Shown: positions 37,258 through 46,251, counted from the stretch's first letter. The stretch is DNA of 64,000 nt from Rubrivivax benzoatilyticus JA2 = ATCC BAA-35 (GCF_000190375.1 NZ_AEWG01000027.1:1-64000); one strand, 5' to 3'. Notes: generated by a model from the letters alone, not told the origin. A program made the numbers and translations.

Positions 37258-38058
37258 CTACAGCCGCCGGTGCGCCAGCGCCGGCAACTGCGTGCGCACC
37301 TCGGCCAGGCGCTGCGGCGAGACCTCGGCGAGCACCACGCCTTCACCTTCCGGCCGCACCGCCAGCACCTCGCCCCAGGGGTCGGCGACGAGGCTGTGGC
37401 CCCAGGTGCGGCGACCGCTCTCGTGCTGGCCGCCTTGCGCCGGCGCGAGCACGTAACACTGGTTCTCGACGGCGCGGGCGCGCAGCAGCAGCTCCCAGTG
37501 CGCGCGGCCCGTCGTGTAGGTGAAGGCCGCCGGCACGCACAGCAGGTCGCAGGGCGGCGCCATCAGCGCGCGGTACAGCTCGGGGAACCGCAGGTCGTAG
37601 CAGACCGACAGGCCGACACGCAGCGGCCCGCACTGCAGCGCGATCGGCGTGTCGCCGGCGGCCAGCGTCGTCGCCTCGGCATAACGCTCGCGGCCGTTGT
37701 CGAAGGCGAAGAGGTGGATCTTGTCGTAGTGCGCGGCTTCGACGCCGTCGGGGCCGTAGACGCAGCAGCGGTTGTAGACGCGCTGGCCGTCGGGCGCACG
37801 CAGCGGCAGCGTGCCGCCGACCAGCCAGACGCCGTGGCGGCGTGCGATGTCGGCGAGGAAACGCTGGATCGCGCCGTCGCCCTCGGGTTCGGCAAACGGC
37901 AGCTTGTCGGTGTCGCGCAGGCCGATCAGGCAGAAGTACTCGGGCAGCGCGACGAGCCCCGCGCCGGCGGCCGCGGCTTCGCCGACGAGGCGGGCGGCGG
38001 CTTCGAGATTGCGCCCGAGATCGGGCGTGCTGACCATCTGGACGGCGGCGACCTTCAT
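37258..38058 (-). CDS. Nit/omega-amidase-type carbon-nitrogen hydrolase
   Basis: I prefer ATG 38058 (MKVAAVQMVS), though an in-frame ATG nine bases upstream is possible. The 266-residue product has the nitrilase triad: Glu in LPEYF, Lys in HYDKIHLF and Cys in SVCYDLRFPEL. The closest known group is Nit1/Nit2, which hydrolyses deaminated glutathione or omega-amides. In Burkholderiales this gene commonly neighbours glnE, which here is divergent at 38183. A metabolite-repair role is the likely function. Confidence 0.9.
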   Translation of the reverse strand: MKVAAVQMVSTPDLGRNLEAAARLVGEAAAAGAGLVALPEYFCLIGLRDTDKLPFAEPEGDGAIQRFLADIARRHGVWLVGGTLPLRAPDGQRVYNRCCVYGPDGVEAAHYDKIHLFAFDNGRERYAEATTLAAGDTPIALQCGPLRVGLSVCYDLRFPELYRALMAPPCDLLCVPAAFTYTTGRAHWELLLRARAVENQCYVLAPAQGGQHESGRRTWGHSLVADPWGEVLAVRPEGEGVVLAEVSPQRLAEVRTQLPALAHRRL

Positions 38059-38182
38059 GCAGGCCATTCTGCGTCAGGGCGGCCCCACAGGGCCCGGACT
38101 CAGCCCTGCCGCCTGCACGCCACGGGGCTTCAGCGCAGAATCGGCGCCCTCGACAAGAGCAAAGACCTTCGGAGGGTCGTCC

Positions 38183-40912
38183 ATGTCAGCCGTCCAGAGC
38201 GCCGCAGTGTCAGCGGCGCACAGCCGATTCGTGCAGCGCATCCGGCGCCGCTACGAAGCCGAGCGTGCGTTGCTGCCGCCGGGAGCGCCCGGTTTCGAGA
38301 CCATCGTCACGCTCGTCGCCACGCTGCGCGAACGCGGCCGCGAGCTGCCGGCCGCGCTGCGCGTCGCGCGCCAGCTGGTGCTCGAACGCCTGGCGGTGCT
38401 CGACGTCGAGGATGGCGCGCCGCTGGAGACCGTCACCGCGACGATGACCTGGCTGGCCGAGGCCGCGCTGGAGCTGGCGCTGGCCCAGGCCCGGCTCGAC
38501 GCCGACGAACGCTACGGCGCGGCAATCGACGCCGACGGCCGCCCGGTGGACCTGTGGGTCATCGGCATGGGCAAGCTCGGCGCACGCGAGCTCAACGTCT
38601 CGTCGGACATCGACCTGATCTACGTCTACGAGGACGAAGGCCAGACCACGGGGCCGCGCCCGGTCTCGTTCCACGAGTACTTCGCCTTCGTGGCCAAGCG
38701 CCTGTACACGCTGGTTGGCGAGACCACCGAGGACGGCTTCGTCTTCCGCGTCGACCTGGCGCTGCGGCCCAACGGCAACTCGGGGCCGCCGGTCGTCAGC
38801 CTGGGCATGCTGGAGGAGTACTTCCAGGTCCAGGGCCGCGAGTGGGAGCGTTTCGCGTGGCTGAAGAGCCGCATCGTCGCGCCGCGTGCGGCGGTCGGCA
38901 CGCAGCGTGCGCTGGCGCTGCGTTCGCTGGTCACGCCTTTCGTCTACCGCCGCTACCTGGACTACGGCGTCTTCGAGGGCCTGCGCCAGCTGCACCGCAA
39001 GATCCGCGACGAGGCCCAGCGCCGCGCCGCCGGCCGCCCCGAGCGCGCCAACGACGTCAAGCTGTCGCGCGGCGGCATCCGCGAGATCGAGTTCATCGTC
39101 CAGCTGATGCAGGTCGTGCGCGGCGGCCAGTTCCCCGAGATCCGCACGCGCAGCACCTTGCGTGCGCTGGGCAAGCTGGCGGCACGCGGGCTGATGTCGG
39201 CCGAGACCGCGCAGCGCCTGGCCGACGCCTATGCGCTGCTGCGGCGCATCGAGCACCGCATCCAGTACCTCGACGACCAGCAGACGCATCTGCTGCCCAC
39301 CGGCGACGAGGACCTGGCCTGGATCGCCGCCAGCCTGGACGGCGGCGACACCGGCACGATGCTCGACCGCCTCTGCGAGGCGCGCGAGACGGTCGCCGCC
39401 GAGTTCGACGCCTTGCTGATGGAAGGTGCTGCGGGCGGCAACGGCCAGGGCCGCAACGGCTGCCGCCAGTGCGGCACCGGGCCGCTGCCGATCGACAGCG
39501 AACAACTGCTCGAGAAGATGCCGCCGGCGCTGGCCGAGCGCCTGCGCCACTGGGCGACGCAGCCGCGCGTGCAGGCGCTGCGCGACGAGAGCCGGCTGCG
39601 CCTGGGCCGGCTGATGCAGGCCGCGGCGCGCGGCATCGCCGACGGCGGCTGCACCGAGCAGGCGGCGCTGCGTTTCGTCGACTGGGTCGAGCCGCTGCTG
39701 CGCCGCGAGAGTTATCTCGCGCTGCTCGCCGAGCGCCCCGAGGTCCAGCGCCGGCTGCTGCGCCTGCTGGGGCTGGCGCGCTGGCCGATGCAGTACCTGA
39801 TGCGCCACCCGGGTGTCATCGACGAACTGGCCGACGCCCGCCTGCAGCACCAGCGTTTCGACCGCGAGAGCTTCGCCGCCGAGCTGGAGGAGCGGCGCCT
39901 GGCCTGGGACCGCGCCGGCGAATGCGACGAGGAGCGGCTGCTGGACATGCTGCGCCAGGCGCACCACGCCGAGGTCTTCCGCACGCTGGTGCGTGACGTC
40001 GAAGGCGAGCTGACGGTCGAGCAGGTCGCCGACGACCTGTCGGCACTCGCCGACACGATGCTCGCGATCACCGTGCGCTGGGCCTGGAGCCGCTTCCGCC
40101 AGGCCCACCGCGAACAGCCGGCGCTGGCCGTCATCGCCTACGGCAAGCTCGGCGGCAAGGAGCTGGGTTACGGCAGCGACCTGGACGTCGTCTTCCTCTT
40201 CGACGACGCCGACGAGGCCGACCCGGCGCGCGCGCAGGAGATCTACGGCGCCTTCGTGCGCAAGCTGATCACCTGGCTGACGCTGCGCACCGCGGCCGGC
40301 GAGCTGTTCGACATCGACACCGCGCTGCGCCCCAACGGCAACTCGGGGCTGCTGGTGACCTCGATCGCCTCGTTCGACCGCTACCAGGTCGGCCGCGGCA
40401 GCAACACTGCGTGGACCTGGGAGCACCAGGCGATCACACGGGCGCGCTGCGCCGCCGGCGGCCCGGCGCTGGCGATGGCCTTCGACGCCACGCGGCGTGC
40501 GGTGCTGGTCGCCGAACGCGACCCGCTGGCGCTGCGCGAGGAGATCGGCGCGATGCGCCGCAAGGTGCGCGACGCCCATCCGGTGCGTGCCGGGCGCTAC
40601 GACGTCAAGCACTCGCCGGGCGGCATGATGGACGTCGAGTTCGCCGTCCAGTACCTGGTGCTGGCGCACTCGCGCACGCACCCGGAGTTGATCGGCAACC
40701 TCGGCAACATCGCGCTGCTGGTGATGGCCGAGGACGGCGGCCTGCTGCCGGCCGGCGTCGGCCGCGCCGCCGCCGACGCCTACCGCGAGCTGCGCCGCGC
40801 GCAGCACACCGCGCGCCTGGACGAGCAGCCGACGCAGTTCGAGCCCGAGCGCCTGGCGCCGCAGCGCGACGCCGTGCTGGCGCTGTGGCGCGCGGTCTTC
40901 GGCGAAGGCTGA
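38183..40912 (+). CDS. glnE: Bifunctional glutamine synthetase adenylyltransferase/adenylyl-removase GlnE
   Basis: ATG 38183 follows GGAGG by seven bases and gives 909 residues. Both nucleotidyltransferase halves are intact: N-terminal GKLGARELNVSSDIDLIYVYE (about residues 130-150) for adenylyl removal and C-terminal GKLGGKELGYGSDLDVVFLF (about 655-675) for adenylylation. Each half also carries the LRPNGNSG repeat. GlnE tunes glutamine synthetase in response to PII. A Gly/Asn-rich segment near residues 415-430 lies in the linker region and is variable in the family. Confidence 0.97.
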   Translation: MSAVQSAAVSAAHSRFVQRIRRRYEAERALLPPGAPGFETIVTLVATLRERGRELPAALRVARQLVLERLAVLDVEDGAPLETVTATMTWLAEAALELALAQARLDADERYGAAIDADGRPVDLWVIGMGKLGARELNVSSDIDLIYVYEDEGQTTGPRPVSFHEYFAFVAKRLYTLVGETTEDGFVFRVDLALRPNGNSGPPVVSLGMLEEYFQVQGREWERFAWLKSRIVAPRAAVGTQRALALRSLVTPFVYRRYLDYGVFEGLRQLHRKIRDEAQRRAAGRPERANDVKLSRGGIREIEFIVQLMQVVRGGQFPEIRTRSTLRALGKLAARGLMSAETAQRLADAYALLRRIEHRIQYLDDQQTHLLPTGDEDLAWIAASLDGGDTGTMLDRLCEARETVAAEFDALLMEGAAGGNGQGRNGCRQCGTGPLPIDSEQLLEKMPPALAERLRHWATQPRVQALRDESRLRLGRLMQAAARGIADGGCTEQAALRFVDWVEPLLRRESYLALLAERPEVQRRLLRLLGLARWPMQYLMRHPGVIDELADARLQHQRFDRESFAAELEERRLAWDRAGECDEERLLDMLRQAHHAEVFRTLVRDVEGELTVEQVADDLSALADTMLAITVRWAWSRFRQAHREQPALAVIAYGKLGGKELGYGSDLDVVFLFDDADEADPARAQEIYGAFVRKLITWLTLRTAAGELFDIDTALRPNGNSGLLVTSIASFDRYQVGRGSNTAWTWEHQAITRARCAAGGPALAMAFDATRRAVLVAERDPLALREEIGAMRRKVRDAHPVRAGRYDVKHSPGGMMDVEFAVQYLVLAHSRTHPELIGNLGNIALLVMAEDGGLLPAGVGRAAADAYRELRRAQHTARLDEQPTQFEPERLAPQRDAVLALWRAVFGEG

Positions 40913-40920
40913 CGCGCCCG

Positions 40921-41820
40921 ATGTCCCCGACCGACCGCCGCGCGCGGCTGGACGCGCGCGCCATCGTGCTCGTCGTCGTCTGCTGCGCGCTCTGGGGCCT
41001 GAACCAGGTGGCGACCAAGCTCGCGCTGGCCGAGATCCCGCCGCTGATGCAGGCCGCGCTGCGTTCGGCCGGCGCCGCGCTGCTGGTCGCGGCCTGGGCG
41101 CGCTTGCGCGGCATCCGGCTGTTCGAGGCCGACGGCACGGCCCGCGCCGGGCTGGCGATGGGGCTGCTGTTCGCGCTCGAGTTCGGCTGCATCTTCATCG
41201 GCCTGCAGCACACCGCGGCGTCGCGCATGGTGGTCTTCATCTACCTCGCGCCCTTCGTCGTCGCGCTGGGCATGCCATTCGTCGCGCGCGACGAGCGCCT
41301 GCGGCCGGCGCAGCTGGCCGGGCTGGCGGCGGCCTTCGCCGGCGTCGTCTGGGCCTTCGCCGAAGGGCTGCAGGCGCCGACCGCCGGCGAGCGCCAGTGG
41401 CTGGGCGATGCGCTCGGTGTCGCCGCGGCGGTGATCTGGGGGCTGACGACGCTGACGCTGCGCGGCAGCCGGCTGGCGAGCGCGGCGCCGGAGAAGACGC
41501 TGCTGTGGCAGCTGGCGGTGTCGGCCGTCGCGCTGGCCGCGGCGTCGTGGGCCGGCGGCGAGACGCTGGCGGCGATGCCGGGGCCGGCCTCGCTGGCGCC
41601 GCTGGCCTTCCAGATCGTCGTCGTGACCTTCGCCAGCTACCTCGTCTGGTTCTGGCTGCTGCGCCACTACCCGGCGACGCGGCTGTCGGCGTTCACGCTG
41701 CTGACGCCGGTGTTCGGGCTGCTCGCCGGCGTGCTGCTGCTCGGCGAGCCGGCGACGGCGCAGCTGCTGGTGGCGCTGGCCGCCGTCTGCGCCGGCATCG
41801 CGCTGGTCAACCGCGGCTGA
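40921..41820 (+). CDS. EamA/DMT-family transporter
   Basis: This 299-residue membrane protein contains two EamA repeats of five helices each. The first begins IVLVVVCCALWGLNQVATKLAL and the second LGDALGVAAAVIWGLTTLTLRGS, with the usual conserved Trp-Gly. Such drug/metabolite transporters export amino acids or small metabolites, and the substrate is unknown. It starts 8 bases after glnE and may be co-transcribed with it. Confidence 0.9.
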   Translation: MSPTDRRARLDARAIVLVVVCCALWGLNQVATKLALAEIPPLMQAALRSAGAALLVAAWARLRGIRLFEADGTARAGLAMGLLFALEFGCIFIGLQHTAASRMVVFIYLAPFVVALGMPFVARDERLRPAQLAGLAAAFAGVVWAFAEGLQAPTAGERQWLGDALGVAAAVIWGLTTLTLRGSRLASAAPEKTLLWQLAVSAVALAAASWAGGETLAAMPGPASLAPLAFQIVVVTFASYLVWFWLLRHYPATRLSAFTLLTPVFGLLAGVLLLGEPATAQLLVALAAVCAGIALVNRG

Positions 41821-41850
41821 TCGCGCGCGGCGGCGGCGCTGCGCCGGGGT

Positions 41851-42690
41851 TCAGGCCGGCTGGGCGCCGCGGCCCAGTTCCTTGCGGTAGCGGTTCAGGT
41901 CCTGGACGTTGGCGAAGCTGCGCCCGAACAGCAGGCCGAGGTTGTGCAGGATGCGTTCGACGACGCGGCCCTCCCACTCGGCGTCGAAGCGGATCTGGCG
42001 GTCCAGCCAGGCCTCGAGCCACGCCGGGTCGGGCAGGCGGCTCTGCACGGTGTCGTTCGGGAACAGGCTGGCGTTGACGTGCAGGTTGGTCGGGTGCAGG
42101 GCCTGCGCGGTGCGGCGCGCGCTGGCCATCAGCACGCCGACCTTGGCGAAGGCGGTGCGCGCCTCGTCGCCGAAGCGCACGAGGGCGCGCTTCATGTAGC
42201 GCAGGTAGGCGCCGCCGTGGCGCGCCTCGTCGCGTGCCAGGGTCTCGTAGATCGCCCGGATCACCGGCTCGGTGTGCCACTCGGCGGCGCGGCGATACCA
42301 GTGGTTGAGACGGATCTCGCCGCAGAAGTGCAGCATCAGCGTCTCCAGCGCCGGCGCCGGGTCGAACTCGAAACGCACCGCGTGCAGCTCGTCCTCGGTC
42401 GGAACGAGCTCGGGGCGGAAGCGCCGCAGGTACTCCATCAGCACCAGCGAGTGCTTCTGCTCCTCGAAGAACCAGACGCTGATGAAGGCCGAGAAGTCGC
42501 TGTCGCCGCGGTTGTCGCGCAGGAACATCTCGGTGGCCGGCAGCGCCGCCCACTCGGTGATGGCGTTCATCTTGATCGTCTGCGCCTGCTCGTCGCTGAG
42601 CAGGGCGGCGTCGAAACGCTCCCACGGGATGTCCGTGTCGAGGTTCCAGCGCACGGCTTCGAGCTGCTTGAAGAGTTCGGGATACAGCAT
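41851..42690 (-). CDS. Ferritin-like diiron protein, acyl-ACP-desaturase-like
   Basis: The 279-residue helical protein carries a complete diiron ligand set: E46 in TEW, E77-x-x-H80 in FEEQKHS, E125 in CGEIRLNH, and E155-x-x-H158 in RDEARHG. This is the ferritin-like/desaturase-type arrangement. The spacing matches the fatty-acid desaturase type 2 and related oxidase folds, but I cannot assign a substrate. It lies 75 bases after litR on the same strand, so it may be part of the light-regulated lipid locus. An O2-dependent desaturation or oxidation of an acyl chain is a reasonable inference. Confidence 0.8.
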   Translation of the reverse strand: MLYPELFKQLEAVRWNLDTDIPWERFDAALLSDEQAQTIKMNAITEWAALPATEMFLRDNRGDSDFSAFISVWFFEEQKHSLVLMEYLRRFRPELVPTEDELHAVRFEFDPAPALETLMLHFCGEIRLNHWYRRAAEWHTEPVIRAIYETLARDEARHGGAYLRYMKRALVRFGDEARTAFAKVGVLMASARRTAQALHPTNLHVNASLFPNDTVQSRLPDPAWLEAWLDRQIRFDAEWEGRVVERILHNLGLLFGRSFANVQDLNRYRKELGRGAQPA

Positions 42691-42765
42691 GACGGGGCAA
42701 AGGTGTCGCGACGCTGCAGTCTAGGCAGCGGCGGCCTCCCGCGTGCGCGGCGGGTTGTTCCGGCT

Positions 42766-43704
42766 TCAGCCCCGCGCTTCGCGCCAGCGCTGCAGCTCGA
42801 CGCCGATGCGCTCCAGCGAGTCGAGGGCGGTGACGCCGTCGATGCGGCGGCGGAACAGCACCGGCGCGCTGCCGCCGACCCACAGCCCGGTGCCGGCCGG
42901 CAGCTTCTCGCGCAGCTCGGCCAGGCCGTCGACGACCTGGTTGGGGCTCATGCAGCCGGAGAAGCTCAGCGCGACGACGTCGGCGCGGTAGCTGCGCGCG
43001 GCCAGCACGATGTCCCACAGCGGCGTCTGCGTGCCCAGCGCGACGCAGCGGCAGCCGTCCATCGCCATCAGCGTCTCGCACATCAGCAGGCCCAGGCCGT
43101 GCGGCTCGCCGGGGAAGGTGGTCAGCAGCACCGACGGCGCACCGCCGTCCAGCGGCTCGGGCACCGAGGCGATGGCCTGGCGCAGCAGGCTCTGCACGGT
43201 CTCGGTGTACAGGTGCTCCTCGTAGACCTCGACCTGCCCGCGCAGCCAGGCGTCGCCGACGGCGGTGTTCAGCGGCGCGACGACGTCGACGACGAAGCGC
43301 GAGATGCCGTGGCGCACCAGCATGCGGCCGAGCTCGCGACGCAGCGCGGCGGGGTCGTGGCGGCGCAGCAGTTCGAGCGCGCGGTCGAGATCGGCCGCCG
43401 CCACCGGGTTCTCGGCGCGGCGCTGGGGCTGGTCGACGGTCGACGCGGTGAGCTCGTTGAGCTCGGCGGCCGGCATCGGCACGATGCGGCCCGGCCGGTG
43501 CCCGGCGTCGAGCAGGCGCTTGATGAGGCGGAGCTTCTCGACCTGCTCGAGCGGGTAGGCCCGCTCGCCCTGCGCGTCACGCGACGGCGACGGGAAGCCG
43601 TAGCGCCGCTCCCAGACCCGCAAGGTGTCTTTGCTGAGCCCGGTGTCGCGCTCGACAGCGGCGATCGACAGCGTCAGCGCTTCAGCCGTGGTGCGATCGC
43701 TCAT
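42766..43704 (-). CDS. litR: LitR/CarH-family adenosylcobalamin-dependent light-sensing MerR regulator
   Basis: The 312-residue protein has an N-terminal MerR winged helix (about 10-75, with TGLSKDTLRVWERRYGFPSP). A helical-bundle domain carries W153-x9-E163-H164, followed by a B12-binding Rossmann domain with E200-x-H202-x-x-G205. These are the Wx9EH and ExHxxG signatures of CarH-type photoreceptors, so adenosylcobalamin binding is expected. In the dark such proteins repress promoters, and light cleaves the Co-C bond and releases them. It is divergent from the operon starting near 43.9-44.2 kb. Cobalamin uptake genes in this window could supply its ligand. Confidence 0.93.
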   Translation of the reverse strand: MSDRTTAEALTLSIAAVERDTGLSKDTLRVWERRYGFPSPSRDAQGERAYPLEQVEKLRLIKRLLDAGHRPGRIVPMPAAELNELTASTVDQPQRRAENPVAAADLDRALELLRRHDPAALRRELGRMLVRHGISRFVVDVVAPLNTAVGDAWLRGQVEVYEEHLYTETVQSLLRQAIASVPEPLDGGAPSVLLTTFPGEPHGLGLLMCETLMAMDGCRCVALGTQTPLWDIVLAARSYRADVVALSFSGCMSPNQVVDGLAELREKLPAGTGLWVGGSAPVLFRRRIDGVTALDSLERIGVELQRWREARG

Positions 43705-43722
43705 CCGTTCCGCCTTGTGGTT

Positions 43723-43794
43723 GTCCTGGACAAAACCATGCTTGATTTCAAAAGTTGGCCTAATATAGGCCCAAGCCCAGGTTTTGAACAGGAC
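43723..43794. promoter_or_regulatory. litR intergenic operator region with inverted 15-mers
   Basis: GTCCTGGACAAAACC (43723-43737) recurs inverted as GGTTTTGAACAGGAC (43780-43794), 13 of 15 matching. Between them lies the palindrome GGCCTAataTAGGCC (43757-43771). TTGATT (43742-43747) with TATAGG 16 bases later is a possible rightward sigma-70 promoter. The boxes are candidate LitR sites; no CarH-type operator consensus is claimed. Confidence 0.55.
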
Positions 43795-43836
43795 ACGGCC
43801 TCGTCAACGACGTGGCATGAACTGCAAGACCTGAAA

Positions 43837-43854
43837 GATGACTGTATAGTCATC
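43837..43854 (+). promoter_or_regulatory. Palindrome overlapping a likely -10 element
   Basis: GATGACTgtatAGTCATC has perfect 7-bp arms and contains TATAGT, a good -10 hexamer, about 20-30 bases before the ribosome-binding site GAGAGG of the short ORF at 43874. A -35 hexamer is not clear, which fits an activator- or repressor-controlled promoter. Confidence 0.45.
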
Positions 43855-43873
43855 CTCATACCGAGAGGTTCAC

Positions 43874-44185
43874 ATGACACCGAAGCCGCAGCCGATCCCC
43901 AGGTTCGCCTCCCCCGCGTGGCCATTGGCCGCGGAACTTTGCGCGACGGTCCCGGTCACAGCGGGCAAGCAGGTCGCCACCGCGGCCACGGTTCTCACGT
44001 CGTGCGGACTCACGGGTTCCCTGTCTGCCAAGCCTGAGCGTTTCTCCTCCTCCTCCCTCCCTCCCTCGTTCGCTCAGCGCCGCCGCACGACGGCTTTTCT
44101 TTCCCGGCGCACCGCCTCGCGCGGTGCGCCGGCCCTGCGGGGCCACGGCCCGCTGAACGCGCATGGCGCGGCGGGGAGCCGCTGA
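43874..44185 (+). CDS. Possible 103-residue small protein or leader ORF
   Basis: ATG 43874 follows GAGAGG at a six-base spacing and the frame ends with TGA overlapping the next gene's ATG (TGATG at 44183-44187), so translation could be coupled. The sequence starts MTPKPQPIPRFASPAWPLA and is low in acidic residues. Its latter half is Ser- and Arg-rich and resembles translated non-coding DNA. No family is recognised. Alternatively this stretch is an untranslated leader with a strong hairpin at 44104-44132. Evidence for a real protein is limited to the start site and the coupled stop. Confidence 0.3.
   Translation: MTPKPQPIPRFASPAWPLAAELCATVPVTAGKQVATAATVLTSCGLTGSLSAKPERFSSSSLPPSFAQRRRTTAFLSRRTASRGAPALRGHGPLNAHGAAGSR
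44104..44132. other. Perfect 12-bp hairpin in the operon leader
   Basis: CCGGCGCACCGC pairs with GCGGTGCGCCGG around a five-base loop. It is preceded by TTTTCTTT but not followed by a T-run on either strand, so it is not a typical intrinsic terminator. It could shape the leader RNA before the start at 44185. Confidence 0.7.
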
Positions 44186-45477
44186 TGCGCCGCGTCGCCG
44201 TCGTCGGCTCCGGAATCTCCGGCCTCGCCGCTGCCTACGAGCTGTCCGCCGATGCCCGCGTCACGCTGTTCGAGGCGGGCGACTACTTCGGGGGCCACAC
44301 CAACACGATCGACCTGACGATCGACGGCGTCACGCACGGCGTGGACACCGGCTTCCTGGTGTTCAACCACCGCACCTACCCGAACCTGCTGCGCCTGTTC
44401 GCCGAACTCGGCGTCGAGACGGCGCCGTCGGACATGTCGTTCTCGGTGCAGGCGCGCGAGCACGACCTGGAGTGGAGCGGCTCGGACCTGAACACGGTCT
44501 TCGCGCAGCGCCGCAACCTGCTGCGCCCGCGCTTCCTGAAGATGCTGGCCGAGATCGTGCGCTTCAACCGCCTGGCGACGGCGATCGCCGAAGCCGCCGC
44601 CGAGGACGCGCTGGCCGAGCCGATCGGCGAGTTCCTGGACCGCCACGCCTTCGGCAACGATTTCCGCGACTGGTACTTCCTGCCGATGATCGGCTGCATC
44701 TGGTCCTGCCCGACCGATCAGATGCTGCGCTTCCCGGTGGCGACGATGATCCGCTTCTGCCACAACCACGGGCTCATCCAGGTGAACGACCGGCCGCAGT
44801 GGCACACGGTCAAGGGCGGCGCCCGCAACTACGTCCGGAAGATGCTGCCGCGCATCGCCGACGCGCGTGTCTCCTGCCCGGTGTTCGAGATCCGCCGCGA
44901 CGCCGACGGCGTGAGCGTCACCTCGCCGGCCGGCACCGAACGGTTCGACGAGCTCGTGCTCGCCTGCCACAGCGACCAGGCGCTGGCGCTGCTGGCCGAC
45001 GCCAGCGACGACGAGCGCGCTGTGCTCGGTGCGATCCGCTACCAGCCCAACCGCGCCGTCGTGCACAGCGACGCTTCGGTGCTGCCCAAGCGCAAGCTGG
45101 CCTGGGCGTCGTGGAACTACGTGCGCTCGCCCGACCGCGGCCGCGAGCAGGCGGCCGTCTGCCTGCACTACCTGCTCAACCGGCTGCAGCCGCTGCCGTG
45201 GACGACGCCGGTCGTCGTCTCGCTGAATCCCGTCACCGAGCCCGCACCGGGCACCGTGTTCCGCGAGATCGAGTACACGCACCCGGTGTTCGACCTCGGC
45301 GCGATCGAGGCCCAGCGCCGCGTGCCGGCGCTGCAGGGCCGCGCCCGCACCTGGTTCTGCGGCGCCTGGACCCGCTACGGCTTCCACGAGGACGGGCTGG
45401 CCTCGGCGCTGGACGCGGTGCGCTCGCTGCGTTCGCACTGGCAGGCCGGCCGCCCGGCGCTGCACGAGGCGGCGTGA
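44185..45477 (+). CDS. FAD/NAD(P)-binding oxidoreductase (flavin amine-oxidase family)
   Basis: The 430-residue protein begins RRVAVVGSGISGLAAAYEL, an FAD-binding GxGxxG motif, then FGGHTNTIDL and GVDTGFLVFNHRTYPNLLRLFAELGV. This matches the desaturase/amine oxidase-like group associated with cyclopropane- or furan-fatty-acid loci. A related protein lies in the Rhodobacter sphaeroides RpoE/ChrR-regulated operon, from memory. It is the first robust gene of the litR-divergent operon, with a one-base overlap to the next gene. A redox step on a phospholipid acyl chain is inferred. Confidence 0.88.
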   Translation: MRRVAVVGSGISGLAAAYELSADARVTLFEAGDYFGGHTNTIDLTIDGVTHGVDTGFLVFNHRTYPNLLRLFAELGVETAPSDMSFSVQAREHDLEWSGSDLNTVFAQRRNLLRPRFLKMLAEIVRFNRLATAIAEAAAEDALAEPIGEFLDRHAFGNDFRDWYFLPMIGCIWSCPTDQMLRFPVATMIRFCHNHGLIQVNDRPQWHTVKGGARNYVRKMLPRIADARVSCPVFEIRRDADGVSVTSPAGTERFDELVLACHSDQALALLADASDDERAVLGAIRYQPNRAVVHSDASVLPKRKLAWASWNYVRSPDRGREQAAVCLHYLLNRLQPLPWTTPVVVSLNPVTEPAPGTVFREIEYTHPVFDLGAIEAQRRVPALQGRARTWFCGAWTRYGFHEDGLASALDAVRSLRSHWQAGRPALHEAA

Positions 45478-46238
45478 TGGACGGCACCACCCCGCAGGCC
45501 TTGCTGGGCACCGGCGTCGTGCGCCACCGGCGGCTGAAGCCGGCCGGGCACACGTTCGAGTACCCGACCTACTTCATGCTGCTGCCGATGCGGCGGCTGC
45601 GGGCGCAGCCCGAGGCCGCGGTGCGGCGCAACCGCTTCGGCCTCGTCGCCTTCCACGACGCCGACCACGGCGACGGCCGCGCCGACTCGCTGGCCTGGCT
45701 GGAGGAGCTGCTGGCCGCCGAAGGCATCGCCGACGCCGACGGCGAGATCTGGCTGCACACCTACCCGCGTGTGCTGGGCTACGTCTTCAAGCCGGTCAGC
45801 TTCTGGTACTGCGAGCGCCGCGACGGCTCGCTGGCGGCGATCGTCGCCGAGGTCAACAACACCTTCGGCGAGCGCCACTGCTACCTGCTCGCCGGCGAGG
45901 ACCTGCGCTGGGGCCGAGAGCTCGTCGCGCGCAAGGTCTTTCACGTGTCGCCGTTCTGCCGCGTCGAAGGCCGCTACCGTTTCCGCTTCCTGCGCACCGC
46001 CGAGCGCACGGTGGCGCGCGTGGACCACGACGACGACGAAGGCCCGCTGCTGCTGACCAGCGTCAGCGGCCGCCTGGCCCCGCTGACCACGGCCGCCGCG
46101 CGCGCGGCCTTCTTCGGCATGCCGATGATGTCCCTGGGCGTCATCGTGCGCATCCACTGGCAGGCGCTGCAGCTGTGGCTCAAGCGCGTGCCGTTCTTCA
46201 GCAAGCCCGAACCGCCCCGGGCCTTCACCACCCGCTGA
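45477..46238 (+). CDS. DUF1365 family protein
   Basis: The 253-residue product starts at ATG 45477 (TGATG overlap). Family marks are LLGTGVVRHRRLKPAGHTFEYPTYFMLLPM and LHTYPRVLGYVFKPVSFWYC...VAEVNNTFGERHCYLL. DUF1365 genes almost always sit between an FAD oxidoreductase and a CFA-type methyltransferase, so it must act in the same lipid pathway. No catalytic activity is established. No signal peptide is present. Confidence 0.9.
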   Translation: MDGTTPQALLGTGVVRHRRLKPAGHTFEYPTYFMLLPMRRLRAQPEAAVRRNRFGLVAFHDADHGDGRADSLAWLEELLAAEGIADADGEIWLHTYPRVLGYVFKPVSFWYCERRDGSLAAIVAEVNNTFGERHCYLLAGEDLRWGRELVARKVFHVSPFCRVEGRYRFRFLRTAERTVARVDHDDDEGPLLLTSVSGRLAPLTTAAARAAFFGMPMMSLGVIVRIHWQALQLWLKRVPFFSKPEPPRAFTTR

Positions 46239-46251
46239 CCCAGGAACCGCC

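Noticed and set aside
44104-44132. Strong hairpin as an intrinsic terminator
   Set aside because: No T-run follows on the plus strand; on the minus strand the following bases are A-rich.
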